This document shows, one piece after another, positions 1-8,873 of a stretch of 64,000 nt of DNA. Location: positions 2,604,001-2,668,000 of the forward strand of contig JAPFFF010000011.1 in NCBI GenBank assembly GCA_039105265.1. The letters run 5' to 3'. The translations under genes were made by a program, and so were the position numbers. Below the pieces are notes generated by a model, which ran no database searches, was not told where the DNA came from, and saw only the letters and a program-made list of their open reading frames with translations. How positions within the stretch are numbered: the first letter of the stretch is position 1; each line of letters begins with the position of its first letter. This stretch comes from Tritrichomonas musculus (lineage: Eukaryota > Parabasalia > Tritrichomonadida > Tritrichomonadidae).

Positions 1-757
1 GCTGTATTGTTTTAGATCCAAATTCAATATTACTATTAATTTTCAAAAGTTTTTCTTTATCAAATAACGCTTTAGGTGGACGATAAATATCAGGCATTAA
101 ATCGTTCAATTGTAATTGTGAAGTACAGTGATAATTTGCTATTTTTTCATAATCAATTCGAGGTATTAGTTTGAGAAGACATTTTTTTCTTTCTTTGTTA
201 ACTGAAACAATCTGAGCATAATCACCTTGAAATTCTGGATCTGAAACTTGAACAAATTTTCCAGGTTGAATATGACAATAAATATTGAAATTGCAAAAAA
301 GTTGAATAAACTGATTCGAGTTGGACAATATCTGAGGTGAAATAGCAATATCAGGTAATTCTGGAATGCGCTTTAAATAGAGTAATAATTTATTAGGATC
401 TTCACATTCAAAAAAAATAGTACATGGTTCATCACTTACTGTAAAAAATGATGTAATTAATGGTGCTGGATTTTTTTCATAAAAATCATAAATAGGCTGA
501 ATGTAAAATTCGTTTCCTTGAGGATAAAAAGAAACGCTGCAAATTTTTGGTATTGCTCCTTTAAGTAATTGAGCTTCGCGTTCTTTTTGGATTGGAAGAA
601 GAGGGTCAGCAGTATGAATTATTTGGGAAATATATTTTTGATTTGATTGAGAGTTATTTGGTTGGGCAAAAATTGTCTCTGTAGGTTCATTGAAATTTTT
701 ATGATGAGAAACTAAATTGGTATTAATTGGTGCCATTCCGAATTTTGATGGAATCAT
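1..757 (-). CDS. SPT5: Transcription elongation factor Spt5, N-terminal part (cut by window edge)
   Basis: Reading the minus strand from the ATG at 757-755 gives an open frame of about 252 codons that runs off the left edge. Residues about 85-150 fit the NGN domain (segments such as FFECEDPNKLL). They are followed by a KOW-type segment with PGKFVQVSDPEFQGDYAQIV and then the very Spt5-like stretch KLIPRIDYEK and RPPKALFDKEKL, which matches the linker after KOW1 in eukaryotic Spt5. Spt5 pairs with Spt4 to form DSIF, which binds RNA polymerase II and controls pausing and processivity. The usual long acidic N-terminus is missing: NGN starts within the first 90 residues. A second in-frame ATG lies at 736-734. 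The gene is divergent from SLD5. The family call rests on the NGN-KOW order and the IPRIDY motif. Confidence 0.82.
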   Translation of the reverse strand, partial: MIPSKFGMAPINTNLVSHHKNFNEPTETIFAQPNNSQSNQKYISQIIHTADPLLPIQKEREAQLLKGAIPKICSVSFYPQGNEFYIQPIYDFYEKNPAPLITSFFTVSDEPCTIFFECEDPNKLLLYLKRIPELPDIAISPQILSNSNQFIQLFCNFNIYCHIQPGKFVQVSDPEFQGDYAQIVSVNKERKKCLLKLIPRIDYEKIANYHCTSQLQLNDLMPDIYRPPKALFDKEKLLKINSNIEFGSKTIQ

Positions 758-1207
758 TGGATAAAAATCGTAAATTAAATATTTGTAATTTAGAAACGGC
801 TTACATTAAAAAAAAGTTGTTTCTTATATATATGGGTTTTTTAAAAAAGAATAAAATATAAATAATTGAATTTCATTAATTATTAATAAATTAAATTTAA
901 GAAAAAATAAATAAAAACTTTTTATTTATACAAGATATTTAAATATTATTTAACCCTAAATTTTTAAAAATGATTTTTCAACTTTTTCAATTTGAATTAA
1001 CAATAAACTATTCAAAATATTTTGGAGATTTGAAAGCATAATATATTGATTATTTTATATTAATTCATTTATATTATTCAAAAATAAAATTCATTTTATA
1101 TTATAATATGTATAATTAAAATAATATAAAAATATTTTTAATAAAGAAATAGAAAACTCAATTGTATATTAAAATGAACGTTTAAAATTTATTTAATCAA
1201 GAATAGT
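758..1207. other. Intergenic region between divergent SPT5 and SLD5
   Basis: This is AT-rich DNA with no ORF that looks coding. It must hold both promoters. An AACGTTT motif at 1177-1183 lies about 30 bp before the SLD5 ATG, in the position shared with several other genes here. A TCAAGAATAG stretch just before the ATG could be the start site. Confidence 0.5.
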
Positions 1208-1774
1208 ATGAGCCACCACCTTATTGATGAACTTGTTAAAATTGTTGGAAATGAAAGGTCATGTCCAATGTTGTTAAAATATCAAAGTAATATAATTGGT
1301 AAAGCAGAGAACCGAATTAAGTCACAAGAGCAAAAATTAAGCGAAGTAAAAGAAAATATTCAAGCTCTGAGTGACATTGAACAAAAGTTTTCGCAAGCAA
1401 TGGAATTGGAAATATTACGTTGGAAGTATTTGATTCGTGTATATAATTCAACTCGGATTAAAAAAATACAAAATTTAATTGAAAAATTGATTATACCTGA
1501 TCATGATGATCTTTCAGAAACAGAATGGGAATTTTGTGTTAATTTTCAAAAAGCATTCAGCAATGCACTTGGAACTGAAGATACAGAATTTACTCCTGAA
1601 GAAAAAGATATGTCTCCCTTTGTCTTTTTCAAAGCACTTCGTGATGTTGGACCAAGATTGTTATCTAGCAGTGAAACGAACGAAGTTATGGATATTTCAA
1701 AGAATAGTATAAACTTGGCAAGGCTTCAACATGTTATGGAACTTGTTAATGAAGGAAGTGCGGCATTTATTTAA
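1208..1774 (+). CDS. SLD5: GINS complex subunit Sld5
   Basis: This 188-residue protein has the Sld5 layout. An N-terminal segment NERSCPMLLKYQ precedes a helix with IKSQEQKL. A central helix carries ELEILRWKYLIRVYNSTRI, corresponding to the conserved E.eRirYLLRsYlr.Rl signature of Sld5/GINS4. It is followed by LSETEWEFCVNF and a short C-terminal B-domain (SPFVFFKAL onward). GINS joins Cdc45 and MCM2-7 to form the replicative CMG helicase in the nucleus. It is slightly shorter than animal GINS4. The ATG at 1208 is preceded by an AACGTTT motif about 30 bp upstream. Stops TAA and TAG follow each other directly at the end. Confidence 0.8.
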   Translation: MSHHLIDELVKIVGNERSCPMLLKYQSNIIGKAENRIKSQEQKLSEVKENIQALSDIEQKFSQAMELEILRWKYLIRVYNSTRIKKIQNLIEKLIIPDHDDLSETEWEFCVNFQKAFSNALGTEDTEFTPEEKDMSPFVFFKALRDVGPRLLSSSETNEVMDISKNSINLARLQHVMELVNEGSAAFI

Positions 1775-2105
1775 TAGTTTAATTTTATTTTATATATAAT
1801 TAAATTGTTTTTTTAATCATACCTATGATTTATGTAATTCATTATGAGTATAAAATAATAAAATCAAAGTTCATTTTAAAGAATAATAATAATAATTAGA
1901 TCTTATATCATTCATCCAAATCTAATAATATTTTTTTTTATTATTAATAATTATATAATAGAATAAGATCAAAAAATAAAAAAAAAAAAAAAAATCAAGC
2001 AAGCAAACGCATATAAATCATAACAATAGCAATATATATATTTCAATCCAAATGATTAAAATTAAATAATAATAATTATATTCAAAATCAATATTAAAAA
2101 TGAAT
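1775..2105. other. Convergent intergenic region SLD5/REV3
   Basis: This is AT-rich 3' flanking DNA shared by two convergent genes. It has an A-tract near 1977-1994 and runs of AATAAT. I see no gene or structured element in it. Confidence 0.5.
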
Positions 2106-5100
2106 TCAGAAGTAAGTTGTATCAGAAATCATTTTTTCCAATACATCACGATAAGAATTCAAAGCCTCATTTTGACTTTCAGCTAATTTGCATTTCCAAT
2201 ACGTATCGCAGCTACTACAAAGGCAAATCTTATTAGTAGCGCCCATTATTCCCAAGCACTTGCTGCATTTTCTATTGCATTCTGTTACAATTTTTTCGGT
2301 ACTTTTAATTCTCTGGATCAGCTCGAAAAGAGACTCGTTTCTCCCGACAGCGGACAGGCATTCAGAGCACACAGGCGTCGTTGCAAGTGTCCTCTTGTTG
2401 CAGAGTGGGCACTGGACTGACTTGCAAAATCTCTCCATTGCCGTCACTGAATTTTTCCTTGTTCTCGAAGTATCGAATATGTAAATAGGCAACTTAAACA
2501 AATCGCGAGATTTATTAAGAACCCATTCGTTCACGTCGATTCCCATTGTTTCAAGAACTCTTCCCAAAGCAGGAATGATTTGCCTGTCGATGTAATATCT
2601 GGTCCCGATTCTGAATTGAGTTGGGCCTTCCACAAACTCCAACGGAGAGACAACCCTATCGATGAGCTTTGAATTAGGGGTGGATGAAACAACAACGAAT
2701 GGGTATCGTTCGCCGTATAAAGGAGCAGCCCTTGGATCTTTCTCCATTGCCCTCTTTGCAACAATTGCGCCTGGTGGCTCGACATCCGATTTGTAGGTGC
2801 CAAGACGAACTTCTCTAGCAAACAAAAACTCCTTCAAAATGACTCGTCCATAGATGATGCGATTGAAATGATAATCAAAGACAGATCGAGCTTTTTCGAT
2901 ACTTCCTGTTCGAAAGATGGCCTCGATGACGTCTGTCATGACATTCTTTACAAGTAGACAAGAATCGCGTCGCTTCATTTCGAGTCCTTTGACGAGCATT
3001 GTTGGCTTCTCTTGTGTTGCCGACTCAAACATCCAGCCACAGTAACGTTTCTTATTGACCAGGAAGCAGCCACTGAATATTTTTTCAAGCTTGATTTTAA
3101 CCGGTGATGGAAAGAAGGCGGTTATTTCATCGCAAAGTTTTTGGCCGAATTCAAAGCATTCCTCTTTGGATGCTGCAGGCATCTTGATGAATAAAGAGTC
3201 CGTATCTCCGTATAAAACAGTCAGCTCTGGATAATCTTTCTCTATGTGATCGATGACAAATTCTAGCATGTGTCGAGAACACTCAACAATGGAATCGGCA
3301 ATTTCAACACATGGCATTCGTCCTGAAAAATGGGCTGCCGTATAGCCGTAGGTACAGGCTGCAAATCCTTTCAGTGCCATTTGTCTGGCATCGAGAATCC
3401 TTTTCATTTTCTCGTTGGTCTCTTTTTTCAAGGTTTGCTTGACATAGGCTCGCAAATCAAGAATCTGTGTAAGCAAAGTTGGTAAAACGCCTGTACGAAC
3501 TTCTTTGGTAACATAAAGAACGTCATTTGGTGTATTTATGATTTTGTTCTCATCAACTAAACGTTCGAGTTTAGATCGTTTCAGTTTGTAGTAGCTCATG
3601 AAGCCAAGCTGGCCACCTGATGTTGCCAGTTCAGTCCTGCCAACAACTGTCGAAAAGTCAAGGTTGTAGGCAATGATGCAGGATGGATAGAGAGATTGAA
3701 AATCAAGAACCATGACTGGATCTTTGTAATAGCCACTAGAAGGCTCCATGACAAGTGGTAATGACATTGGGGCTTTTTGAGAGGCAATGTCCCTTCTGGT
3801 TGGAGTATTTAATAGATATCCCATTCTCCAAGAAACTCTCGAAAGAAGAGACTCGGTTTGAAATTGGCTTCCTCGTGATATTACTGAACAGAAATCAAGG
3901 CCAATAACAAGTGATAATTCTGTAAATTGCTCAATAATTGTCATTTTGTTAACAAGTGAAACAATAGTCATCATCTTGGAGTGGATGTGATGAACAAATC
4001 GATGAGGAGCAATACTCGCAAAAATAGATAAATGTTCGTCAGTTATGGATGGAAATGGAGCACCCAAAATTTCATTCGCAACGTTTGTTAGATCATACGT
4101 TCTGAGATTCTCTTTATGTCGAACAATTCGCCAAAAATTGATGAGAATTCGTCCAGTTATTTTCTTGCATTCATCAAATGATAATATTGGCTCTTTCGTT
4201 CTTGATATCATGTTGTGCCAGTTTTTAATTCCAATGTTATTTCCTCTTTCAACAAGATATCCAAATGATTCCCTTTCAATGTTGTAACCTACTAAAATAT
4301 CAGGATCAATTTTCAATATATATTCGGTCAGTGCTTCAAACATTGAATTTTCAGTAGGATAAAAATGGGCTTTAAAGCCACATTGGAATGGTTGGCCGAA
4401 ATAAAAAATGCCATGATCAAGAATTTCTTGATTCTCTACGATACAATATGATACGCATTTAACAGGATCATATCGTGGATCTGGGCACAATTTTTCACGA
4501 GTAGCACAACCAACTTCTATGAAAAGAAGAGTTAATAAATCTGTTGGATGTAGTTGAGAAGGTTGTTGATTTGTTTGTTGAGAGTTGGATTGAGGTTTTT
4601 CTGTTTCAGTTATTGATTGAGATAATACAATTGGTTTCATTTTGATTTCATCGCTTGTCTTTTCATGCTGAAAAATACCAATAGACTCTTGAGTTATTAA
4701 TTGAGTTGCAAATGAAGTGACTTCAATAGGATGATCTTGTGATAATGTGGGTTTTAACGATCCTTCTATCCGACCAGGAACAAAAGTAGCTGGTGTATGA
4801 TAAACTGGTATATTTTCTAGAATTGAATTAACTTCAATTTGTGATTTTTCATTTTCACGTTCAATATCTTCTATTGTTTCATCTGGGTCGTATTTCTCTA
4901 GATATTCAAGTAGATGCTCAAGTTCTTCAACGCTAGATGGTGGGTTGCTTGATTGCGTTTGACTTGGAACTGATGGTGGACGTTGAGTAAAAATTAAATC
5001 ACGACGAGCTGGACAAGTAATTGCAGCTTGGCTTTCTGGTTCGAGTCTTTCTCTGATTTTTCTCTGTTGAGACCAAAAAGGTCCAAGATGACTAAGAATT

Positions 5101-5726
5101 TGTGAGTGTGAGTTTGTTGGAATTGTGATTATATCATTAACATCTACGTGAATTTCGCTTGGATACTTGGTTGTTGTTGATTCTTCACGAAATGATTGTT
5201 TAAACTCAAGCATTATGCATCCTGTTAGATTGTAAAGACGGAAAAAATGCATAAAAAATGGGATATGTCCTTCATATACATGAATAGCTTGTCCATTCCA
5301 AACAAAATTTGTCAGTTCATAACTAATTTGTTTTTGTTCGCGAGGTGACAATAATAATATTTGTAAAAAACGTGAAGGTTGATTATACCCATAAATGGCA
5401 GTCCTTGTAACTACATCCATATCATAAACATATCCTCCAGGTAATTTTCTGATAAATTCATAAACGGCTTCTTTATATTCAGTTAAATAATCGTCGTCTA
5501 CAGGACAATCAATAAAAATTGTTGGGAATGCGCCATGGATAAGAACAACTTCATTTTTCTTTTGCTTTGTTTTACCAAAAATTTGTATCAAGGGGATTTT
5601 TTCAATTTTCGTATTCAGAAATTTTGTTTGAAGTGGATCATATTTTTTATTTGGCGATCGTGTAACAGAATCTATAACATTGATTTGAATGGAAAAAATC
5701 TCTTCATCTTTAGAGAAAGACGTCAT
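2106..5726 (-). CDS. REV3: DNA polymerase zeta catalytic subunit Rev3
   Basis: This is a 1206-residue B-family polymerase. The N-terminus has the Rev3/Pol-delta-type domain (LIHGAFPTIFIDCP). An exonuclease-like region follows, with PDILVGYNIE in the place of Rev3's PDILVGYE. Polymerase motifs are A (DFQSLYPS, about residue 671), B (CTYGYTAAHFSGRMP, about 789) and C (YGDTDSLFI, about 838). The C-terminus has two cysteine clusters: CPLC...CSEC, then CSKCLG...CSSCDTYWKC. The second is the type that binds Rev7/Pol31 partners and an iron-sulfur cluster in Rev3 and Pol delta. The exonuclease I site reads FIEVG, not DIE, so proofreading is probably lost, as in Rev3. It performs translesion DNA synthesis in the nucleus. 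It is much shorter than human REV3L because the long central insert is absent. The ATG at 5726 is the first in frame. Confidence 0.88.
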   Translation of the reverse strand: MTSFSKDEEIFSIQINVIDSVTRSPNKKYDPLQTKFLNTKIEKIPLIQIFGKTKQKKNEVVLIHGAFPTIFIDCPVDDDYLTEYKEAVYEFIRKLPGGYVYDMDVVTRTAIYGYNQPSRFLQILLLSPREQKQISYELTNFVWNGQAIHVYEGHIPFFMHFFRLYNLTGCIMLEFKQSFREESTTTKYPSEIHVDVNDIITIPTNSHSQILSHLGPFWSQQRKIRERLEPESQAAITCPARRDLIFTQRPPSVPSQTQSSNPPSSVEELEHLLEYLEKYDPDETIEDIERENEKSQIEVNSILENIPVYHTPATFVPGRIEGSLKPTLSQDHPIEVTSFATQLITQESIGIFQHEKTSDEIKMKPIVLSQSITETEKPQSNSQQTNQQPSQLHPTDLLTLLFIEVGCATREKLCPDPRYDPVKCVSYCIVENQEILDHGIFYFGQPFQCGFKAHFYPTENSMFEALTEYILKIDPDILVGYNIERESFGYLVERGNNIGIKNWHNMISRTKEPILSFDECKKITGRILINFWRIVRHKENLRTYDLTNVANEILGAPFPSITDEHLSIFASIAPHRFVHHIHSKMMTIVSLVNKMTIIEQFTELSLVIGLDFCSVISRGSQFQTESLLSRVSWRMGYLLNTPTRRDIASQKAPMSLPLVMEPSSGYYKDPVMVLDFQSLYPSCIIAYNLDFSTVVGRTELATSGGQLGFMSYYKLKRSKLERLVDENKIINTPNDVLYVTKEVRTGVLPTLLTQILDLRAYVKQTLKKETNEKMKRILDARQMALKGFAACTYGYTAAHFSGRMPCVEIADSIVECSRHMLEFVIDHIEKDYPELTVLYGDTDSLFIKMPAASKEECFEFGQKLCDEITAFFPSPVKIKLEKIFSGCFLVNKKRYCGWMFESATQEKPTMLVKGLEMKRRDSCLLVKNVMTDVIEAIFRTGSIEKARSVFDYHFNRIIYGRVILKEFLFAREVRLGTYKSDVEPPGAIVAKRAMEKDPRAAPLYGERYPFVVVSSTPNSKLIDRVVSPLEFVEGPTQFRIGTRYYIDRQIIPALGRVLETMGIDVNEWVLNKSRDLFKLPIYIFDTSRTRKNSVTAMERFCKSVQCPLCNKRTLATTPVCSECLSAVGRNESLFELIQRIKSTEKIVTECNRKCSKCLGIMGATNKICLCSSCDTYWKCKLAESQNEALNSYRDVLEKMISDTTYF

Positions 5727-5943
5727 TTAGACATTTTGATTTTAAAAAAGTCTATGAAAATAAAAAGTGAACCTCCTCATCGAATAATGTTTTTGTAATA
5801 TTTATATTTCAATTTTTTAATTAATATTAACTTGACAAATTGTTTCTAAGCATATTTTTGTAATTTGATCAAATACCAAAGAGATAATTTTATTTTATTT
5901 GTTATTTATTTTTGAATAAAATTTAATCGTAATAGACTTTTAT

Positions 5944-5973
5944 AACGTTTTTATTCAAAAAAACATCACGTTA
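5944..5973 (+). promoter_or_regulatory. Probable core promoter of the Dpy-30-domain gene
   Basis: AACGTTT at 5944-5950 is followed by a second ACGTTA just before the ATG at 5974, with a TCACGTTA string that fits a trichomonad Inr (TCA, pyrimidine, W). The same AACGTT motif occurs close upstream of several other genes here (SLD5, LRRC23-like, MYCBPAP-like, and the two genes starting at 13548 and 14226). Its role is inferred. Confidence 0.4.
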
Positions 5974-6390
5974 ATGTCAATTGATACATCATATATTCAA
6001 GAAAGCGTTTCAGCTGTACTTGCAGAAGGGCTTCGAGAAACAATTAAAGCATCTCCTGTTGATCCAGTAGATTATTTAGCTAAATGGTTATTGCATTACC
6101 GTGACCTCCAAGATAACCTTTCACAATTCAGCAGTGACCAAGTAAATTTGGAGGCAAAAAAGGAAGAGTATATTAATCAGCTTCAAAAAGAAAAAGAGCA
6201 AATGGATGCTGAGAGATTAAAAAAAGAAGAGGAAGAAAAGCGAAAAGCGCTCGAAAAGCAAAAGAAAAAAGAGAGAAAAGAAAGATCAAAAAATTCAAAT
6301 GAAGAAGAAGAAGAATCAGCAGAATCGGAGGCTCCTCAATCACAAACAGAAGGAAACTCAGAAACAGTATATAGCAGTTCTTATGATTAA
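5974..6390 (+). CDS. Dpy-30-motif protein, probably axonemal
   Basis: This 138-residue protein has a Dpy-30 dimerisation motif at residues about 8-45. It includes VLAEGLRETIKASPVDPVDY and then LAKWLLHYRD, the typical P.dPv.yLa.wLl helix pair. The rest is a charged coiled coil rich in K and E, and an acidic Ser-rich tail. Dpy-30 domains bind amphipathic helices in histone methyltransferase complexes and in ciliary radial-spoke and adenylate-kinase-like proteins. The coiled-coil extension and the nearby LRRC23-like gene favour a ciliary role, but a chromatin role cannot be excluded. The start is fixed by the ATG directly after the Inr-like TCACGTTA. Confidence 0.7.
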   Translation: MSIDTSYIQESVSAVLAEGLRETIKASPVDPVDYLAKWLLHYRDLQDNLSQFSSDQVNLEAKKEEYINQLQKEKEQMDAERLKKEEEEKRKALEKQKKKERKERSKNSNEEEEESAESEAPQSQTEGNSETVYSSSYD

Positions 6391-6588
6391 GTTGATTATT
6401 ATTTATGTTTTTCTGTTTATACTATTTTTAAAAAAAGATTTTTGAGAATTGAATTTCAAAAGATTTAGTGATCATCTTTCTGAAAAATAACTTTACTGTT
6501 TTATACGTATTTCATACATAAAAATGAATAAAACTGATATTTTTTTTTTTTTTTTTGATTAATTTTCTGTTTAGAAAATAAATAAAAA

Positions 6589-7215
6589 TTACTCACGTGC
6601 TTCGCCACCACCTTGTCCATTTTGTGCTGCTCTATTCTGTTGTTGGCGTGGTGCATTCATGCATTGCATCATAAGCATCATTATCATTGGCATGAAGTTC
6701 ATCAAGGATAGACCTTGATTTTGAGGAGGTCTATCTTTTTCAAGACGATAAATAGTATTTGATTTTGAATCATGATTGTGGTATGTAATTTCAGCTTCAA
6801 AATCGGAAAGAGAAATAAAGCTATAATAATCGTTGGCTATTTTTCCAGTGAAAGTAATAGCATCTTTAATATCATCTGTGTTGGCATTAATCTGTGTATA
6901 TTCATCATAATCATCAGATTCTGGATTTCCAATTGAGATTTTAACTTCATTTGGATCTTCGTCAGATATTTCCAATTTAACTCTTAAAATAGGAGCTAAA
7001 ATCCCTTCATCATTCTCTCCCATTATTTCTCCAAGATATTCATATTGACTTTCTTCTGACTGTTGAAAAACGACTTCATATCTTACTCGAGATTCTTCGT
7101 CTTCAATGCCCTCTGGTGAAACTGTAATAGCTGTGATATTCCAATTTCCAGGGATAAATGTTGATATATTTAATGGTGCGCTTAAACCTAAAATGCAAAA
7201 AAGAGCAAGAAACAT
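6589..7215 (-). CDS. Small secretory-pathway protein, family not recognised
   Basis: This 208-residue protein begins with a hydrophobic signal-peptide-like stretch (FLALFCILGLSAPL). An acidic, beta-rich middle with many Tyr, Glu and Asp residues follows. Near the C-terminus is a Met-rich hydrophobic segment (MNFMPMIMMLMMQCM) that may be a membrane anchor. The tail is polar (QQQNRAAQNGQGGG). The signal peptide, soluble lumenal domain, single C-terminal anchor and short polar tail resemble small ER-membrane-complex subunits such as EMC7 or EMC10. I do not see enough identity to name one. It is convergent with the Dpy-30-domain gene; the 200-bp gap holds a long T tract. Confidence 0.7.
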   Translation of the reverse strand: MFLALFCILGLSAPLNISTFIPGNWNITAITVSPEGIEDEESRVRYEVVFQQSEESQYEYLGEIMGENDEGILAPILRVKLEISDEDPNEVKISIGNPESDDYDEYTQINANTDDIKDAITFTGKIANDYYSFISLSDFEAEITYHNHDSKSNTIYRLEKDRPPQNQGLSLMNFMPMIMMLMMQCMNAPRQQQNRAAQNGQGGGEARE

Positions 7216-7622
7216 TTCTATTTTCTAAGAGTATTCAAATTATCTTTGCTAAGCTTAGCTGACCAAATACAAAAAAATTCTATATTCTATCAATTTTTTC
7301 AATGATTATTCATTTTATATGAATGTTTGATTTTTCATTATGATCATAAGATAAAATCAAATGATGATGATTGGAAGAAAAAATTTTTTTTTCACTTTAT
7401 CAATTTTTTGAAAAAAATCAGTTATATAAAACTATAAGTAATTTTAAATATTTTTTATTTATTTTAATAGCATATTAATTACAAATATTATTTTTATTTT
7501 ATAATTTTATTATATACATATAAAAATGATTTATATAAATGATAATATCAAAAATTATAACGATAGCAATATTTTTTAAACAAATATAGTTGAAATGTAA
7601 TTTCAAAAAATTAAATCTATTA

Positions 7623-8460
7623 GAGGAGGGTCAACTTATTTTTAACACAAAAACTCATAGTATAATTGGTTTGGATTTTTCATAAGTGCATATAATATTT
7701 AATATAATATATAATAGTTTTTCTATCTAAAATATCTCTATAATTTATTTATATTATTGAGATAAAAATGTTTTATTCCAAATTAATCGAATTTGAATAC
7801 CTATTCAAATATTATTTTCTCTCAATTTTTTCTTTTCAAATTTTAGTATTATTGTTTTACAAATTTTTCTTGATTGGATATTAATATTTTATAAATATTC
7901 TTGCATATTTAATCATGTATATAGATTTAAAAAATAATTACTCATACGGTATTTTAAATCAATTTATATATTTGCTTGGGAGAATGTATAAAACTAATGA
8001 TCGAGTGTAACTTATCATGACTCTAATAAAAAATTGGTAGTTGGGATTTGAGATTTAGTCAAATAAATAGATTTATTATATGCATATATATCTTATATAT
8101 TGTTTTCGAATGATTTGGTGTGTTGAATTTGGGGCAATGTTTGATTTAATAGCATCAGTAATTATTTCAAAAAACTGATTATATCTCAGCCATTTAGTAA
8201 AAATATTGAATCTCGTATGGTTTATTCTAATTATATTAGCGGATATTTTTAAATCATCATTTGATCTATCTTGAATTATTTGAAATTGAGAATCTCCAAT
8301 TTTCATCGATTGCCCTTAATCATATCATAAAAGTAATATTTATATATAATTTTTTTATATTATTTATAAATAAAATAAAATTTTGAATTTATTAATTACA
8401 TAGCGCAAAAAAAGGAAAACAATGAGAAAAAATAGCCAATTCAATTAGTTGACCCTCATC
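7623..8460. mobile_element. 838-bp non-autonomous TA-flanked inverted-repeat element (mariner/Tc1-type candidate)
   Basis: The left end reads GAGGAGGGTCAACT directly after TA (7621-7622). The right end, on the opposite strand, reads GATGAGGGTCAACT and is followed by TA (8461-8462). Outside the TA, both sides have short AT similarity (ATTA). The interior is AT-rich and lacks a recognisable transposase. It holds one 76-codon minus-strand ORF (8076-8306, ATG start) with no family likeness. TA flanks and inverted ends fit a deleted mariner/Tc1-like element. The inverted repeat is only about 15 bp, so the call is moderate. Confidence 0.45.
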
Positions 8461-8873
8461 TAATCAATTATGATATGTGAAAATATTTCAAAAGAAGAAC
8501 AATTACATATATTTTATTTGGGTAAATAAAGTAATTTTGGTTCTTATTTTACCGAATATTTGATATTGTTACAAATTTTCAATTTTATAAAGGATGTCAT
8601 TATCTTAAATAGCAAATCTAAAAATAATCTCGATGATTTTTTTGATTTTAGACAAATAAATTGCAAATTTTAAGGTAAATATGAAAAATATTCAAATGAA
8701 AAAAAAAAATGAATTTAGATAATATATAAAAAAAGAGTATCAATGTCTGTAACTGTTTGAATTACTTAAAGATAAATTATATAGGTGATGCCATCAGTGA
8801 TATATTTTAATTTTAATAGTTGATTTCTTTTTTTTTTTTTTTTTTTTTACGTTAAAAAATTTTCATTCAATTA
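8461..8873. promoter_or_regulatory. Upstream region of the LRRC23-like gene
   Basis: This is AT-rich and non-coding, with a 20-base T tract just before an ACGTTA motif at about 8849-8854. The motif is followed by TTTTCATTCAATTA and the ATG at 8874. TCATTCA fits the trichomonad Inr consensus and would give a very short leader. Confidence 0.45.

Noticed and set aside
8076-8306. 76-codon minus-strand ORF in the inverted-repeat element
   Set aside because: It has an ATG but no recognisable domain and the composition of background DNA; not listed as a gene.
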